Of a stretch of 64,000 nt of DNA, positions 48,397-56,129 are shown one piece after another. Both the position numbers and the translations under genes were made by a program. The notes beneath the pieces were generated by a model. The model was not told the origin of the DNA. It ran no database searches and saw nothing but the letters and a program-made list of their open reading frames with translations. This DNA comes from Pseudomonas multiresinivorans. GTDB lineage: Bacteria > Pseudomonadota > Gammaproteobacteria > Pseudomonadales > Pseudomonadaceae. The DNA lies in NCBI RefSeq assembly GCF_012971725.1, contig NZ_CP048833.1, positions 3,410,001 through 3,474,000 of the forward strand. The letters are read 5' to 3'. Numbering within the stretch: position 1 is the stretch's first letter; each line of letters opens with the position of its first letter.

Positions 48397-49587
48397 TCAT
48401 ACCGCGCCCTGCTCGTGCAGGCGCTGGATATCACCGGGGGTATACCCCAGTTCCCGGAGCAGGTCATCCGTCTGTTCACCCAGCGCCGGCACGGCGTCCA
48501 TTCGCGGTGCATAGGCGTTGCTGTTCACCGGCGGCAACAGCGCCGGCAGGCGGCCGGCCGGGCTGTCGATCTCGCGCCAGCGGTCACGGGCCGCCAGTTG
48601 CGGGTGCTGCCAGAGGCCGCGCATGTCGTTGACATGGGCATTGGCGATCTGCGCCTGCTCCAGGCGCTCGACCACCTGCGCGGCGCCCAGGGCCGAGAAG
48701 GCTTCGATTATGGATTCGCGCAGGGCATCGCGGTTGGCCACGCGCAGGCTGGTCGCGGTGAAGCGCGGATCGGTTGCCAGCTCCGGGCGCTGCAGGACGA
48801 TCTCGCAGAACAGCTTCCACTCGCGCTCGTTCTGCACGCCGAGCATCACACTGCCGCCATCGCCGGTGGGGAACGGCCCGTAAGGGTAGATGGTGGCGTG
48901 GGCGGCGCCAGCGCGCGGCGGCTGCGACTGGCCCTCGAAGGCGTAGTACATGGGGAAGCCCATCCACTCGGCCATGCCTTCGAGCATCGACACCTCGACG
49001 CGACTGCCCTCCCCGGTCCTGCCACGCAGCAGCAGAGCCGAAAGGATGCCACTGTAGGCGTACATGCCGGCGGAGATATCGGCGATCGAGCATCCGGCCT
49101 TGGCCATCTCGTCGGCGCCGGGGCCGCCGGTGACCGAGAGGAAACCACTTTCGCTCTGGATCAACAGGTCATAGGCCTTCTTCTGCTCGTAGGGGCCGCC
49201 TTCGCCGTAACCGGAAATATCGCAGACGATCAGCCGCGGGAAGCGCTCGTGCAGCGTTTCGAACGACAAGCCCAGGCGCGCAGCGGCGCCTGGGGCAAGG
49301 TTCTGCACCAGCACGTCGGCCTGCTCCAGCAACTGCTCCAGCACGGCCTGCGCCGGCTCCTGCTTGAGGTCCAGCGACAGGCTTTCCTTGGACCGGTTGG
49401 TCCAGACGAAATGCGAGGCCAGGCCGCGCACGCGCTCGTCGTAACCGCGGGCGAAGTCGCCGACGCCGGGGCGCTCGATCTTGATCACGCGGGCGCCGAG
49501 GTCGGCCAACTGGCGGGTGCAGAACGGTGCGGCGATGGCGTGTTCCAGGCTGACGACGGTAATCCCGTCGAGGGGACGCGAACTCAT
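48397..49587 (-). CDS. ict: Itaconate CoA-transferase (family III)
   Basis: A 396-residue CaiB/BaiF family III CoA-transferase that would move CoA from succinyl-CoA to itaconate. Blocks include LDGITVVSLEHAIAAPFCTRQLADLGARVIKIE, YDLLIQSESGFLSVTGGP, and the catalytic aspartate in SIADISAGMYAY. The ATG at 49587 has GGAG about six bases upstream; the frame could open two codons earlier at a TTG. It overlaps the lyase gene at its 3' end. Context (ich, dehydrogenase, prpD, lyase, LysR) matches the P. aeruginosa PA0877-PA0883 order as I remember, with ict as PA0882. Confidence 0.87.
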   Translation of the reverse strand: MSSRPLDGITVVSLEHAIAAPFCTRQLADLGARVIKIERPGVGDFARGYDERVRGLASHFVWTNRSKESLSLDLKQEPAQAVLEQLLEQADVLVQNLAPGAAARLGLSFETLHERFPRLIVCDISGYGEGGPYEQKKAYDLLIQSESGFLSVTGGPGADEMAKAGCSIADISAGMYAYSGILSALLLRGRTGEGSRVEVSMLEGMAEWMGFPMYYAFEGQSQPPRAGAAHATIYPYGPFPTGDGGSVMLGVQNEREWKLFCEIVLQRPELATDPRFTATSLRVANRDALRESIIEAFSALGAAQVVERLEQAQIANAHVNDMRGLWQHPQLAARDRWREIDSPAGRLPALLPPVNSNAYAPRMDAVPALGEQTDDLLRELGYTPGDIQRLHEQGAV

Positions 49588-49666
49588 GGGCAACTCCAGA
49601 CGCCGGCCGGGTGGCCGACGCTACGATTCGGTGGGATCGGGCGGCCTGGCCGCCCGCGAGCCTGTT

Positions 49667-51016
49667 TCAGTGGAAGTCGTCGAGGTTCGACAGCTGGTGC
49701 AGCCGCCAGCTGGCCTGCACCAGCCGATCCGCTTCGGCGCTGCCGCGCTGGCCGGCGAAGGCCAGCAGGCGGCGGAACTTGTCTTCCAGTTCTGCACGGC
49801 TCAAGCCATTGCCCGGATCGCCCTTGGGCTCGTCGATGGCGCCGTGCAGCTGGCGACCGTCGGTGGTGAGCACGTCGACGCGGCCCAGCCAGCGTTGCGG
49901 GTAGGCGCCGTCCACTTCCGCATCGAGCTGCATGGCGACCTTCTCGCGGAAGGCCGCGACGTTTGGATCCTTCAGGGAAAACTCCTCGAACTCCACCAGC
50001 CCGGCCTTGCCATGCACGGCGATCAGGCCCAGCACGGTGCCCATGGAGAACTTCGCCTGATGCACCGTCTGCGGCACCACCACGCGGCCGAGCACATCGA
50101 TGGCGCCCTGGTGCACGCGGGTGGTGACCTTGGCGATATCGCCGTGCGCCAGCCCTTCGCGCTGCATCAGGCCGAGCAGCGCGTCGGCGGCAGGATGGGT
50201 ATGGCGGCAGGAGGCGTGGAACTTGTAGGAGGTCTCGCACAGTGCCCAGCGGGTGCCCAGGCCGTCCACCAGACGGCTCGGGTCGGCGTCGCTGGACATG
50301 CCGGCCGCCATGCCCTGCTCGCCTTCGAGAATGTTCTGCGCGCCGGTCAGGCCGTCGGCCGTCAGGTAGGCAGCGAGCAGGCCGTCGGCAGCCGCCTTCG
50401 CGGTGTGCAGCTGCTTGGAGTCGGCAGCGTCGCGCAGGAATTCCCAGAGGCCGGCGGCCTGGGTGCCGGCGCTGCCCAGGCAGTTGACGAACTGGCGGCT
50501 GTCCAGCCCCAGCAGCTTGCCCACCGCCACCGCGGCGGCCAGGGTGCCGACCGTGGCGGTGGTGTGGAAGATGCGGTAATGCGAGCGACCGAGGAACTCG
50601 CCGATGCGGATGCCCGCCTCGTAGCCGGCGACGCTGGCGAGGATCAGCTCGCGGCCGGACTTGCCCAGTTCCTGCGCGGCCGCCAGGGCCGCCGGGAAGA
50701 CCACGGTGGCCGGATGCAGCACGGAGCTGTTGTGCAGGTCGTCCTGCTCCACCAGGTGTGAACTGGCACCGTTGACCAGCGCGGCGAAGTACGCGGAGGT
50801 CGAGCTGCCGTCCACCAGCACGCGGCTCTTCCCGGTCGCCGGGCCCATGCGCTGGGCATAGCGCTGGAACAGCGGGATCGGGTGGCGGTTCTGGCTGGCC
50901 AGGGCCGAGCCGAGCCAGTCGAGGAACAGCTCTTCGGTGTACTCGACCACTGCCGCGGGCAGGTCTTCGTAACGCAGGCCGGCAAGGAATTCGGCCAGGG
51001 CGTGGGTATTGTTCAT
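49667..51016 (-). CDS. MmgE/PrpD family protein in itaconate operon
   Basis: A 449-residue MmgE/PrpD protein, the fold of 2-methylcitrate dehydratase and cis-aconitate decarboxylase. Family blocks are LFLDWLGSALAS, VNGASSHLVEQDDLHNSSVLHPATVVFPAALA, VAGYEAGIRIGEFLG, HTTATVGTLAAAVAVGKLLGLD, and KFHASCRHTHPAADALL. Cis-aconitate decarboxylase makes itaconate, so a family member inside an itaconate catabolic operon may handle a related C5-C6 acid or isomer. Its role in P. aeruginosa (PA0881, from memory) is not settled. It lies 19 bases after the dehydrogenase stop. Confidence 0.88.
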   Translation of the reverse strand: MNNTHALAEFLAGLRYEDLPAAVVEYTEELFLDWLGSALASQNRHPIPLFQRYAQRMGPATGKSRVLVDGSSTSAYFAALVNGASSHLVEQDDLHNSSVLHPATVVFPAALAAAQELGKSGRELILASVAGYEAGIRIGEFLGRSHYRIFHTTATVGTLAAAVAVGKLLGLDSRQFVNCLGSAGTQAAGLWEFLRDAADSKQLHTAKAAADGLLAAYLTADGLTGAQNILEGEQGMAAGMSSDADPSRLVDGLGTRWALCETSYKFHASCRHTHPAADALLGLMQREGLAHGDIAKVTTRVHQGAIDVLGRVVVPQTVHQAKFSMGTVLGLIAVHGKAGLVEFEEFSLKDPNVAAFREKVAMQLDAEVDGAYPQRWLGRVDVLTTDGRQLHGAIDEPKGDPGNGLSRAELEDKFRRLLAFAGQRGSAEADRLVQASWRLHQLSNLDDFH

Positions 51017-51035
51017 CGCTTGTCGTCCCGGTTCG

Positions 51036-52196
51036 TCAGAAGGAACGCGGCAGTTCGAGCAGGTGCTCGGCCACGTAGGACAGGATCAGGTTGGTGGAGA
51101 TCGGCGCCACCTGGTACAGGCGCGTCTCGCGGAACTTGCGCTCGACGTCGTACTCGTTGGCGAAGCCGAAGCCACCGTGGGTCTGCAGGCAGGCGTTGGC
51201 GGCCTCCCAGCTGGCCTTGGCCGCCAGGTACTTGGCCATGTTGGCGGCGGCGCCAGCGTTCTTGCCGCTGTCGTACTCTTCGCAGGCGCGCCAGCGCATC
51301 AGGTCGGCGGCCTCGATCTCGATGTGCGCCTCGGCGATGGGGAACTGCACGCCCTGGTTCTGCCCGATCGGGCGGCCGAACACCACGCGGTCGCGGGCGT
51401 ACTGCGCGGACTTCTCGGTGAACCAGCGGCCATCGCCGATGCACTCGGCGGCAATCAGCGTGCGCTCGGCATTGAGGCCGTCGAGGATGTACTTGAAGCC
51501 CTTGCCTTCCTCGCCGATCAGGTTGCCGGCGGGGATTTCCAGATTGTCGAAGAACAGCTCGTTGGTCTCGTGGTTGACCATGTTGGCGATCGGCTGCACG
51601 GTCAGGCCGTTGCCGATGGCCTCGCGCAGGTCGACGAGGAAGATCGACATGCCTTCGGACTTCTTCTTCACCTCGGCCAGCGGCGTGGTGCGGGCCAGCA
51701 GGATCATCAGGTCGGAATGCTGGATGCGCGAGATCCAAACCTTCTGGCCATTGATCACGTACTTGTCGCCCTTGCGCACGGCGGTGGTCTTGATCTTGGT
51801 GGTGTCGGTGCCGGTGGTGGGTTCGGTGACGCCCATGGATTGCAGGCGCAGTTCGCCGTTGGCGAGCTTGGGCAGGTAGTAGGCCTTCTGCTCGGCGCTG
51901 CCGTTCCGCAGCAGGGTGAACATGTTGTACATCTGCCCGTGGATGGTGCCGGAGTTGCCGCCGCAGCGGTTCACCTCCTCCAGGATCACCGAGGCCTCGG
52001 CCAGGCCCAGGCCCGAGCCGCCGTACTCTTCCGGGATCATCGCGGAGAGCCAGCCGGCTTCGGTCATGGCGCGGACGAAGTCCTCGGGGAAGCCTTTCTC
52101 TTCATCGATCCGGCGCCAGTACTCGGCGGGGAACTCCGCACACAGGGCGCGTACGCCTTCACGGATGGCCTGGAGTTCTTCGGGGGTGGAAGTCAT
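51036..52196 (-). CDS. Acyl-CoA dehydrogenase in itaconate operon
   Basis: A 386-residue flavin acyl-CoA dehydrogenase. Typical blocks are GWLSAMIPEEYGGSGLGLAEASVI, LQSMGVTEPTTGTDTTKIKTTA, and C-terminal LQTHGGFGFANEYDVERKFRETRLYQ. The usual catalytic glutamate in YEGT near the C-terminus is missing: the segment reads QVAPISTN. A glutamate in LNAERTLIA sits where isovaleryl-CoA dehydrogenase carries its base, so the enzyme is probably active in that manner. ATG 52196 has AAAGGTGA upstream. Its substrate is presumably a branched C5 acyl-CoA, by context. Confidence 0.9.
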   Translation of the reverse strand: MTSTPEELQAIREGVRALCAEFPAEYWRRIDEEKGFPEDFVRAMTEAGWLSAMIPEEYGGSGLGLAEASVILEEVNRCGGNSGTIHGQMYNMFTLLRNGSAEQKAYYLPKLANGELRLQSMGVTEPTTGTDTTKIKTTAVRKGDKYVINGQKVWISRIQHSDLMILLARTTPLAEVKKKSEGMSIFLVDLREAIGNGLTVQPIANMVNHETNELFFDNLEIPAGNLIGEEGKGFKYILDGLNAERTLIAAECIGDGRWFTEKSAQYARDRVVFGRPIGQNQGVQFPIAEAHIEIEAADLMRWRACEEYDSGKNAGAAANMAKYLAAKASWEAANACLQTHGGFGFANEYDVERKFRETRLYQVAPISTNLILSYVAEHLLELPRSF

Positions 52197-52245
52197 CGAA
52201 TCACCTTTGCTCTTTTCTTGTTGGGAGGGCACCGCAGGGGTGCGA

Positions 52246-53073
52246 TCAGTCGAATTCCACTTCGCCGCGCTGGGCGATGCCGGCACCGTTGCCAGCCCAG
52301 ACTTCGGCCTTGCCGGGGCCGCTCAGGCGGCCGCCGACTGCGAAAGGTTCGGGGCTGATCAGCGGGCGCAAGCCACGGTAGGCGTAACGGCGCAGGCGTG
52401 CTTCGGGGTTGGCGCGGCAGAACGCACGCAGGTTCAGGGTGCCGATCAGCGGGCCGTGCACCACCAGGCCGGGGTAGCCCTCGGCTTCGGTGACGTAGGG
52501 CCAGTCGTAGTGGATGCGGTGGCCGTTGAAGGTCAGCGCGGAATAGCGGAACAGCAGGATCGGTGTCGGCTCGACGGCCTCGCTCCAGTCGCCGGCCGGC
52601 AGCACGTCGCCGCTGGAGAGCCGGGGCGGCGTCGGTTCGCGGTAGACGATGTCCTGCTCCTCGCTGAAGGCCAGGCGGCCGTCCTGATGGAATTCATGGC
52701 GCAGGGTGACGAACAGCAGCGAGCCGGTGCGGCCGTGCTTTTCCTCGACATTGAGGATGGTCGTGGTGCGCTTCGCCAGCCCGCCGACGCGCAGCGGCTC
52801 ATGGAACTCCAGGCGGCCGCCGGCCCACATGCGGTTGCGCCCATCGGCCGGCGGCAGGAAGCCACCGCGCGCCGGATGGCCATCGGCGCCCAGGCCCGGC
52901 TCGGTCACTTCATCCTGGAAGAACATCCAGTGCCACAGCGGCGGCAGCGCATCGCCCGCGGCCGGTACGTCTTCCGCGAGGGTCACGGCCAGACGGCGGA
53001 CCAGCACGGCACTCAATTCTTCCTCGCGTTCCTGGGAACGGCCGATCCAGTCGGCGTACGGCGAATCGCTCAT
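52246..53073 (-). CDS. ich: Itaconyl-CoA hydratase (MaoC-like)
   Basis: A 275-residue hot-dog fold hydratase related to mesaconyl-C4-CoA hydratase. It would hydrate itaconyl-CoA to (S)-citramalyl-CoA. An N-terminal FAS1-type dehydratase half (WHWMFFQDEV, NRMWAGGRLEFHEPLRVGG) precedes the catalytic half with the Asp/His motif in HRIHYDWPYVTEAEGYPGLVVHGPL. ATG 53073 has AGAGG upstream. It is first in the minus-strand operon and divergent from the LysR regulator. In P. aeruginosa the equivalent is PA0878, as I recall. The order ich-dehydrogenase-prpD-ict-ccl strongly supports the call. Confidence 0.87.
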   Translation of the reverse strand: MSDSPYADWIGRSQEREEELSAVLVRRLAVTLAEDVPAAGDALPPLWHWMFFQDEVTEPGLGADGHPARGGFLPPADGRNRMWAGGRLEFHEPLRVGGLAKRTTTILNVEEKHGRTGSLLFVTLRHEFHQDGRLAFSEEQDIVYREPTPPRLSSGDVLPAGDWSEAVEPTPILLFRYSALTFNGHRIHYDWPYVTEAEGYPGLVVHGPLIGTLNLRAFCRANPEARLRRYAYRGLRPLISPEPFAVGGRLSGPGKAEVWAGNGAGIAQRGEVEFD

Positions 53074-53208
53074 GGGTGACCTCTTGGCAGAGTGGATGAG
53101 CCGAGGATGCAACAGGGGCTTGCGTTCAGCGAATCCACATTTTCATAATCCAGCGTTAAGCAGAAACGAACGCCACTCCCATCCCCAAGCCTAGCGGGAA
53201 CCCGTTGC
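53074..53208. promoter_or_regulatory. Divergent promoter region ich / lysR
   Basis: 135 bases between the itaconate operon and its LysR-type regulator. The centre (about 53135-53160) is locally AT-rich (CACATTTTCATAATCC). LysR regulators bind T-N11-A sites in such gaps and usually need an inducer, here probably itaconate or its CoA ester. I could not pick out a convincing dyad by eye. Confidence 0.45.
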
Positions 53209-54123
53209 ATGCATTTCGATCTCGCCGACCTGCGTCTCTTCACCCATATTGCCGAAGCCCCCAGCCTCACCCAGGGGGCGCGCCGTGCCCATCTTTCCGC
53301 CGCTGCCGCCAGCGCGCGGATCAAGGCACTGGAGGGGCAACTCGACTGCCGACTGTTGTATCGGGACAACCGGGGGGTCGAGCTGACCCCTGCCGGCGAG
53401 CGCCTGCTGCAGCACGCACGGCTGATCCTGCGCCAGGTGGACCACCTGAAAAGCGACTTCAGCGGCCAGGCCGGCGACCAGGTCGGGCATATCCGCATCT
53501 TCGCCAACACCACCGCGTGCACCGAGTTTCTCCCCGAGCTGCTGGCGGACTTCCTCGCGGAACGCCCCGGCGTCAGTGTCGACCTGCAGGAACGGCTGAA
53601 CCGCGACATCGTCCGTGCCATCCTCGATGGCTCGGCGGACCTGGGCATAGTCGCCGGCCCGGTGCGTGCCGAGGGCCTGCAGATCGTCCACTTCAGCACC
53701 GACCGGCTGGTGCTGGCCGTGGCCCCGGACCACCCTCTGTGCGCCCTGCCCCGCCTGACCCTGGCCGATACCCTGGATTACCCGCACATCGGCCTGCACG
53801 AAGGCAGCACCCTGCAAAGCTTCCTGCGCGAGCGGGTTGACCGCATGGGGGGCGAGCTCAACCTGCGCATCCAGGTGGCCAGCTTCGAGGCGATCTGCCG
53901 GATGGTCGAGGCCGGGGTCGGCATCGGCGTCATCCCGGAAACGGCCGCCGTGCGCCACAGCCGCACCATGAACCTGCGAATACTGTCGCTGGACGAACCC
54001 TGGGTGGTCCGCGAACGCAGCGTGCTGCTGCGCGACCGCGAGGCCCTGCCCGCCTGCGCGCGCGCACTGGTGGATCTGTTGCGGGATCTGCAGGACGACA
54101 CCACGGTTCAGCCGTCTCGCTGA
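53209..54123 (+). CDS. LysR-type regulator of itaconate degradation
   Basis: A 304-residue LysR-type transcriptional regulator. The N-terminal winged helix is DLRLFTHIAEAPSLTQGARRAHLSAAAASARIKALEGQLDCRLLYRDNRGVELTPAG; residues about 90-300 form the effector-binding domain (IRIFANTTACTEFLPELLADFL). It is divergently placed against ich, the standard layout for local control, and corresponds in position to PA0877 of P. aeruginosa (recollection). It probably activates the catabolic operon in response to itaconate and represses itself. Confidence 0.9.
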   Translation: MHFDLADLRLFTHIAEAPSLTQGARRAHLSAAAASARIKALEGQLDCRLLYRDNRGVELTPAGERLLQHARLILRQVDHLKSDFSGQAGDQVGHIRIFANTTACTEFLPELLADFLAERPGVSVDLQERLNRDIVRAILDGSADLGIVAGPVRAEGLQIVHFSTDRLVLAVAPDHPLCALPRLTLADTLDYPHIGLHEGSTLQSFLRERVDRMGGELNLRIQVASFEAICRMVEAGVGIGVIPETAAVRHSRTMNLRILSLDEPWVVRERSVLLRDREALPACARALVDLLRDLQDDTTVQPSR

Positions 54124-54172
54124 ATGCAGAGTGGCGAAGCTCTTTTGCATTAGCCCGGCAGGCGCAATATGA

Positions 54173-54201
54173 TTGGCATGTGTTTTGTTATATTTCATAT
54201 A
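54173..54201 (+). promoter_or_regulatory. Candidate sigma-70 promoter of the ParD-like/map operon
   Basis: TTGGCA (54173-54178) and CATATA (54196-54201) with 17 bases between, in an AT-rich patch. The -10 lies 18 bases before the ParD-like ATG, whose ribosome binding site is GGAG at 54205-54208. The 5' leader would then be very short. Confidence 0.45.
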
Positions 54202-54218
54202 GCCGGAGTTAAACCTGC

Positions 54219-54428
54219 ATGGGCATCATCAACCTGGACGACGAGTTGCACGACCAGTTGCGCCGCGCCAGCTCCGTCGCCTGCCGTTCGATCAACGCGC
54301 AGGCGGCCTTCTGGATCAAGATCGGCATGCTCTGCGAGCTGGAGCCGACCCTCAGCTTCAACGAGATCGTCACCCGCGAACTGCAGGAAGCCGGGGTGAA
54401 GTACCCGGCCACGGCAGGCGCGAAATGA
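54219..54428 (+). CDS. ParD-like antitoxin family protein
   Basis: A 69-residue protein of the ParD-like type (ribbon-helix-helix-like): IINLDDELHDQLRRASSVACRSINAQAAFWIKIGMLCEL. In related antitoxins the N-terminal strand and two helices bind DNA and the C-terminus binds the toxin. No ParE/RelE-type toxin follows. The next gene is methionine aminopeptidase, overlapping by ATGA. ParD-like proteins of this family are known to me beside metallopeptidases, but their role is unclear. GGAG precedes the ATG by ten bases. It may autoregulate the pair or modulate the peptidase. Confidence 0.8.
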   Translation: MGIINLDDELHDQLRRASSVACRSINAQAAFWIKIGMLCELEPTLSFNEIVTRELQEAGVKYPATAGAK

Positions 54429-55195
54429 TCAAGAGCGAGGCGGAACTGGCGCTGATGGCCGAGTCCGGCCGGCTGCTGGCGAAGGTCTTCGGCTTCGTCG
54501 ACGGCCTGCCGCTGGAAGGCATGACGACGCTGGAAGTGAACGACCGGGTCGAGCGCTACATTGTCGACGAACTACAGGCGCGGCCGGCCAGCAAGGGCCA
54601 GTACGGCTTCGCCTACGTACTCAATTCCTCGCGCAACCAGGTGGTCTGCCACGGCGTTCCCTCCGAGGCGGACCGCCTGCAGGACGGCGACATCGTCAAC
54701 TTCGACATCACCCTGGAGAAGAACGGCTTCATTGCCGACTCGAGCAAGACCTACCTGATCGGCAAGGTTTCGCCGGCCGCAAAGCGCCTGGTGGAAATCA
54801 CCTACGAAGCCATGTGGAAAGGCATCCGCGCGGTGAAGCCCGGCGCACGCCTGGGCGACGTCGGCCACGCCATCGAGCGGCACGCCCGGCAGCACGGCTA
54901 CAGCGTGGTCGAGGACTACTGCGGCCACGGCATCGGCCGCGAGATGCACGAGCCGCCGCAGGTACTGCATGTCGGCCGTCCGCGCACCGGGCAGATCCTC
55001 AAGCAAGGCATGGTCTTCACCATCGAGCCCATGCTCAACGAGGGACTTTCGGGCGTGAAAACCCTGAAGGACGAGTGGACCGTGGTGACCCTCGACGGCA
55101 AGCTCTCCGCGCAGTTCGAACACACCGTGGCGGTGACCGCCACGGGCTTCGAAGTGCTCACGCTGCGCCCCGAGGAACGCAACGCCAGGCATTGA
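54425..55195 (+). CDS. map: Type I methionyl aminopeptidase
   Basis: A 256-residue M24A metallopeptidase that removes N-terminal methionine from nascent proteins. All metal and catalytic residues are present: histidine in VVCHGVPSE, two aspartates in NFDITLEKNGFIADSS, histidine in GHGIGREMHEPPQVLH, glutamate in FTIEPML, and glutamate in AQFEHTVAV. It differs from a housekeeping map in location (not next to rpsB or a translation operon) and in coupling to a ParD-like protein, so it is probably a second paralogue. It converges with the SDR gene with eight bases between stops. Confidence 0.93.
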   Translation: MIKSEAELALMAESGRLLAKVFGFVDGLPLEGMTTLEVNDRVERYIVDELQARPASKGQYGFAYVLNSSRNQVVCHGVPSEADRLQDGDIVNFDITLEKNGFIADSSKTYLIGKVSPAAKRLVEITYEAMWKGIRAVKPGARLGDVGHAIERHARQHGYSVVEDYCGHGIGREMHEPPQVLHVGRPRTGQILKQGMVFTIEPMLNEGLSGVKTLKDEWTVVTLDGKLSAQFEHTVAVTATGFEVLTLRPEERNARH

Positions 55196-55203
55196 CCTGC
55201 GTC

Positions 55204-56037
55204 TCAGCCGTCGGTGGATCGGGTGAGCGCCTCCCAGCGGGTGAACTCCTCGTCCAGCGCTGCAAGCTTCTGCCGAACCAGACCCAGCGCATCGCTGCCC
55301 AGCAGGAGGTGCCGCGGCGGCACGGGTGCCTCGATGGCCACCAGCATCGCCTGTGCAGCTTTCACCGGGTCGCCCGGCTGCTTGCCGCTCTTTTCCTGCC
55401 GCGCCTGACGTACCGGGTCGAACAGTGCGTCGTAATCGGCAATCGAGCGAGGACTGCGGACCATGGAGCGCCCCGCCCAATCGGTGCGGAAGGACCCTGG
55501 TGCCACGGCCGTGACCGCGATGCCGAAGCCTTCGACTTCCTTGCCCAGCGCATCGCTGATGCCCTCCAGGGCGAACTTGCTGCCGCAGTAGTAGGCGATC
55601 CCCGGCATCGTGATATAGCCGCCCATGGACGTGATGTTGAGGATGTGGCCGCGACGCCGCTGGCGCAGGTACGGCAGTACCGCCCTGATCATCGCCACGG
55701 CGCCGAAGACGTTCACCTCGAACTGCCGGCGCATCGCCTCCAGTGGCGATTCCTCGAGGATGCCTTCGTGGCCGTAGCCGGCACTGTTCACCAGCACGTC
55801 CAGCGGGCCGACGCTGGCCTCGATCTCCGCGACCAGGCCTGGAATGGCATCGAAATCGGTCACGTCGAGCAGGCGCCCGAAGATTTGCCCGGGTGCCAGG
55901 GCTTCAAGTTCGGCGCGGGCCTGTTCATTGCGCACCGTGCCTACCACACGATGCCCGGCGGCGAGCGCCTCACGGGCCAGTGCGAGGCCGAAGCCACTGC
56001 TGGCGCCGGTGATCAGCAGGTTCTTGCGAGGTGACAT
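55204..56037 (-). CDS. Short-chain dehydrogenase/reductase
   Basis: A 277-residue classical SDR oxidoreductase. The nucleotide-binding motif is TGASSGFGLALA, followed by LDVTD, NSAGYG and the catalytic YYCGSK (Tyr-x3-Lys), preceded by the serine in ITSMGG. The basic residue after the glycine motif (GTVRNEQAR) suggests NADPH. ATG 56037 has GGAG upstream; an upstream in-frame Met adds 16 residues lying in the intergenic space. It is divergent from an AraC regulator, probably its controller. The substrate is unknown. Confidence 0.9.
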   Translation of the reverse strand: MSPRKNLLITGASSGFGLALAREALAAGHRVVGTVRNEQARAELEALAPGQIFGRLLDVTDFDAIPGLVAEIEASVGPLDVLVNSAGYGHEGILEESPLEAMRRQFEVNVFGAVAMIRAVLPYLRQRRRGHILNITSMGGYITMPGIAYYCGSKFALEGISDALGKEVEGFGIAVTAVAPGSFRTDWAGRSMVRSPRSIADYDALFDPVRQARQEKSGKQPGDPVKAAQAMLVAIEAPVPPRHLLLGSDALGLVRQKLAALDEEFTRWEALTRSTDG

Positions 56038-56061
56038 GGGGTGACTCCGTTGCTGGGGAAT

Positions 56062-56078
56062 TGAGTGCACAATACTCA
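56062..56078. promoter_or_regulatory. Inverted repeat between SDR and AraC genes
   Basis: TGAGT, seven bases, ACTCA: a perfect 5-base inverted repeat in the 92-base divergent gap, 25 bases from the SDR start and about 52 from the AraC start. It is placed like an operator that could control both genes. The binding protein is unknown; the adjacent AraC regulator is the obvious candidate. Confidence 0.4.
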
Positions 56079-56129
56079 GCGTCACCGCTATTTCGCAGAC
56101 CTCAAACTCTGACTTTATTGCCTGATTCT

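Noticed and set aside
54219..55195. Classical ParDE toxin-antitoxin module
   Set aside because: No ParE/RelE-like protein is encoded; the second gene is an intact methionine aminopeptidase.
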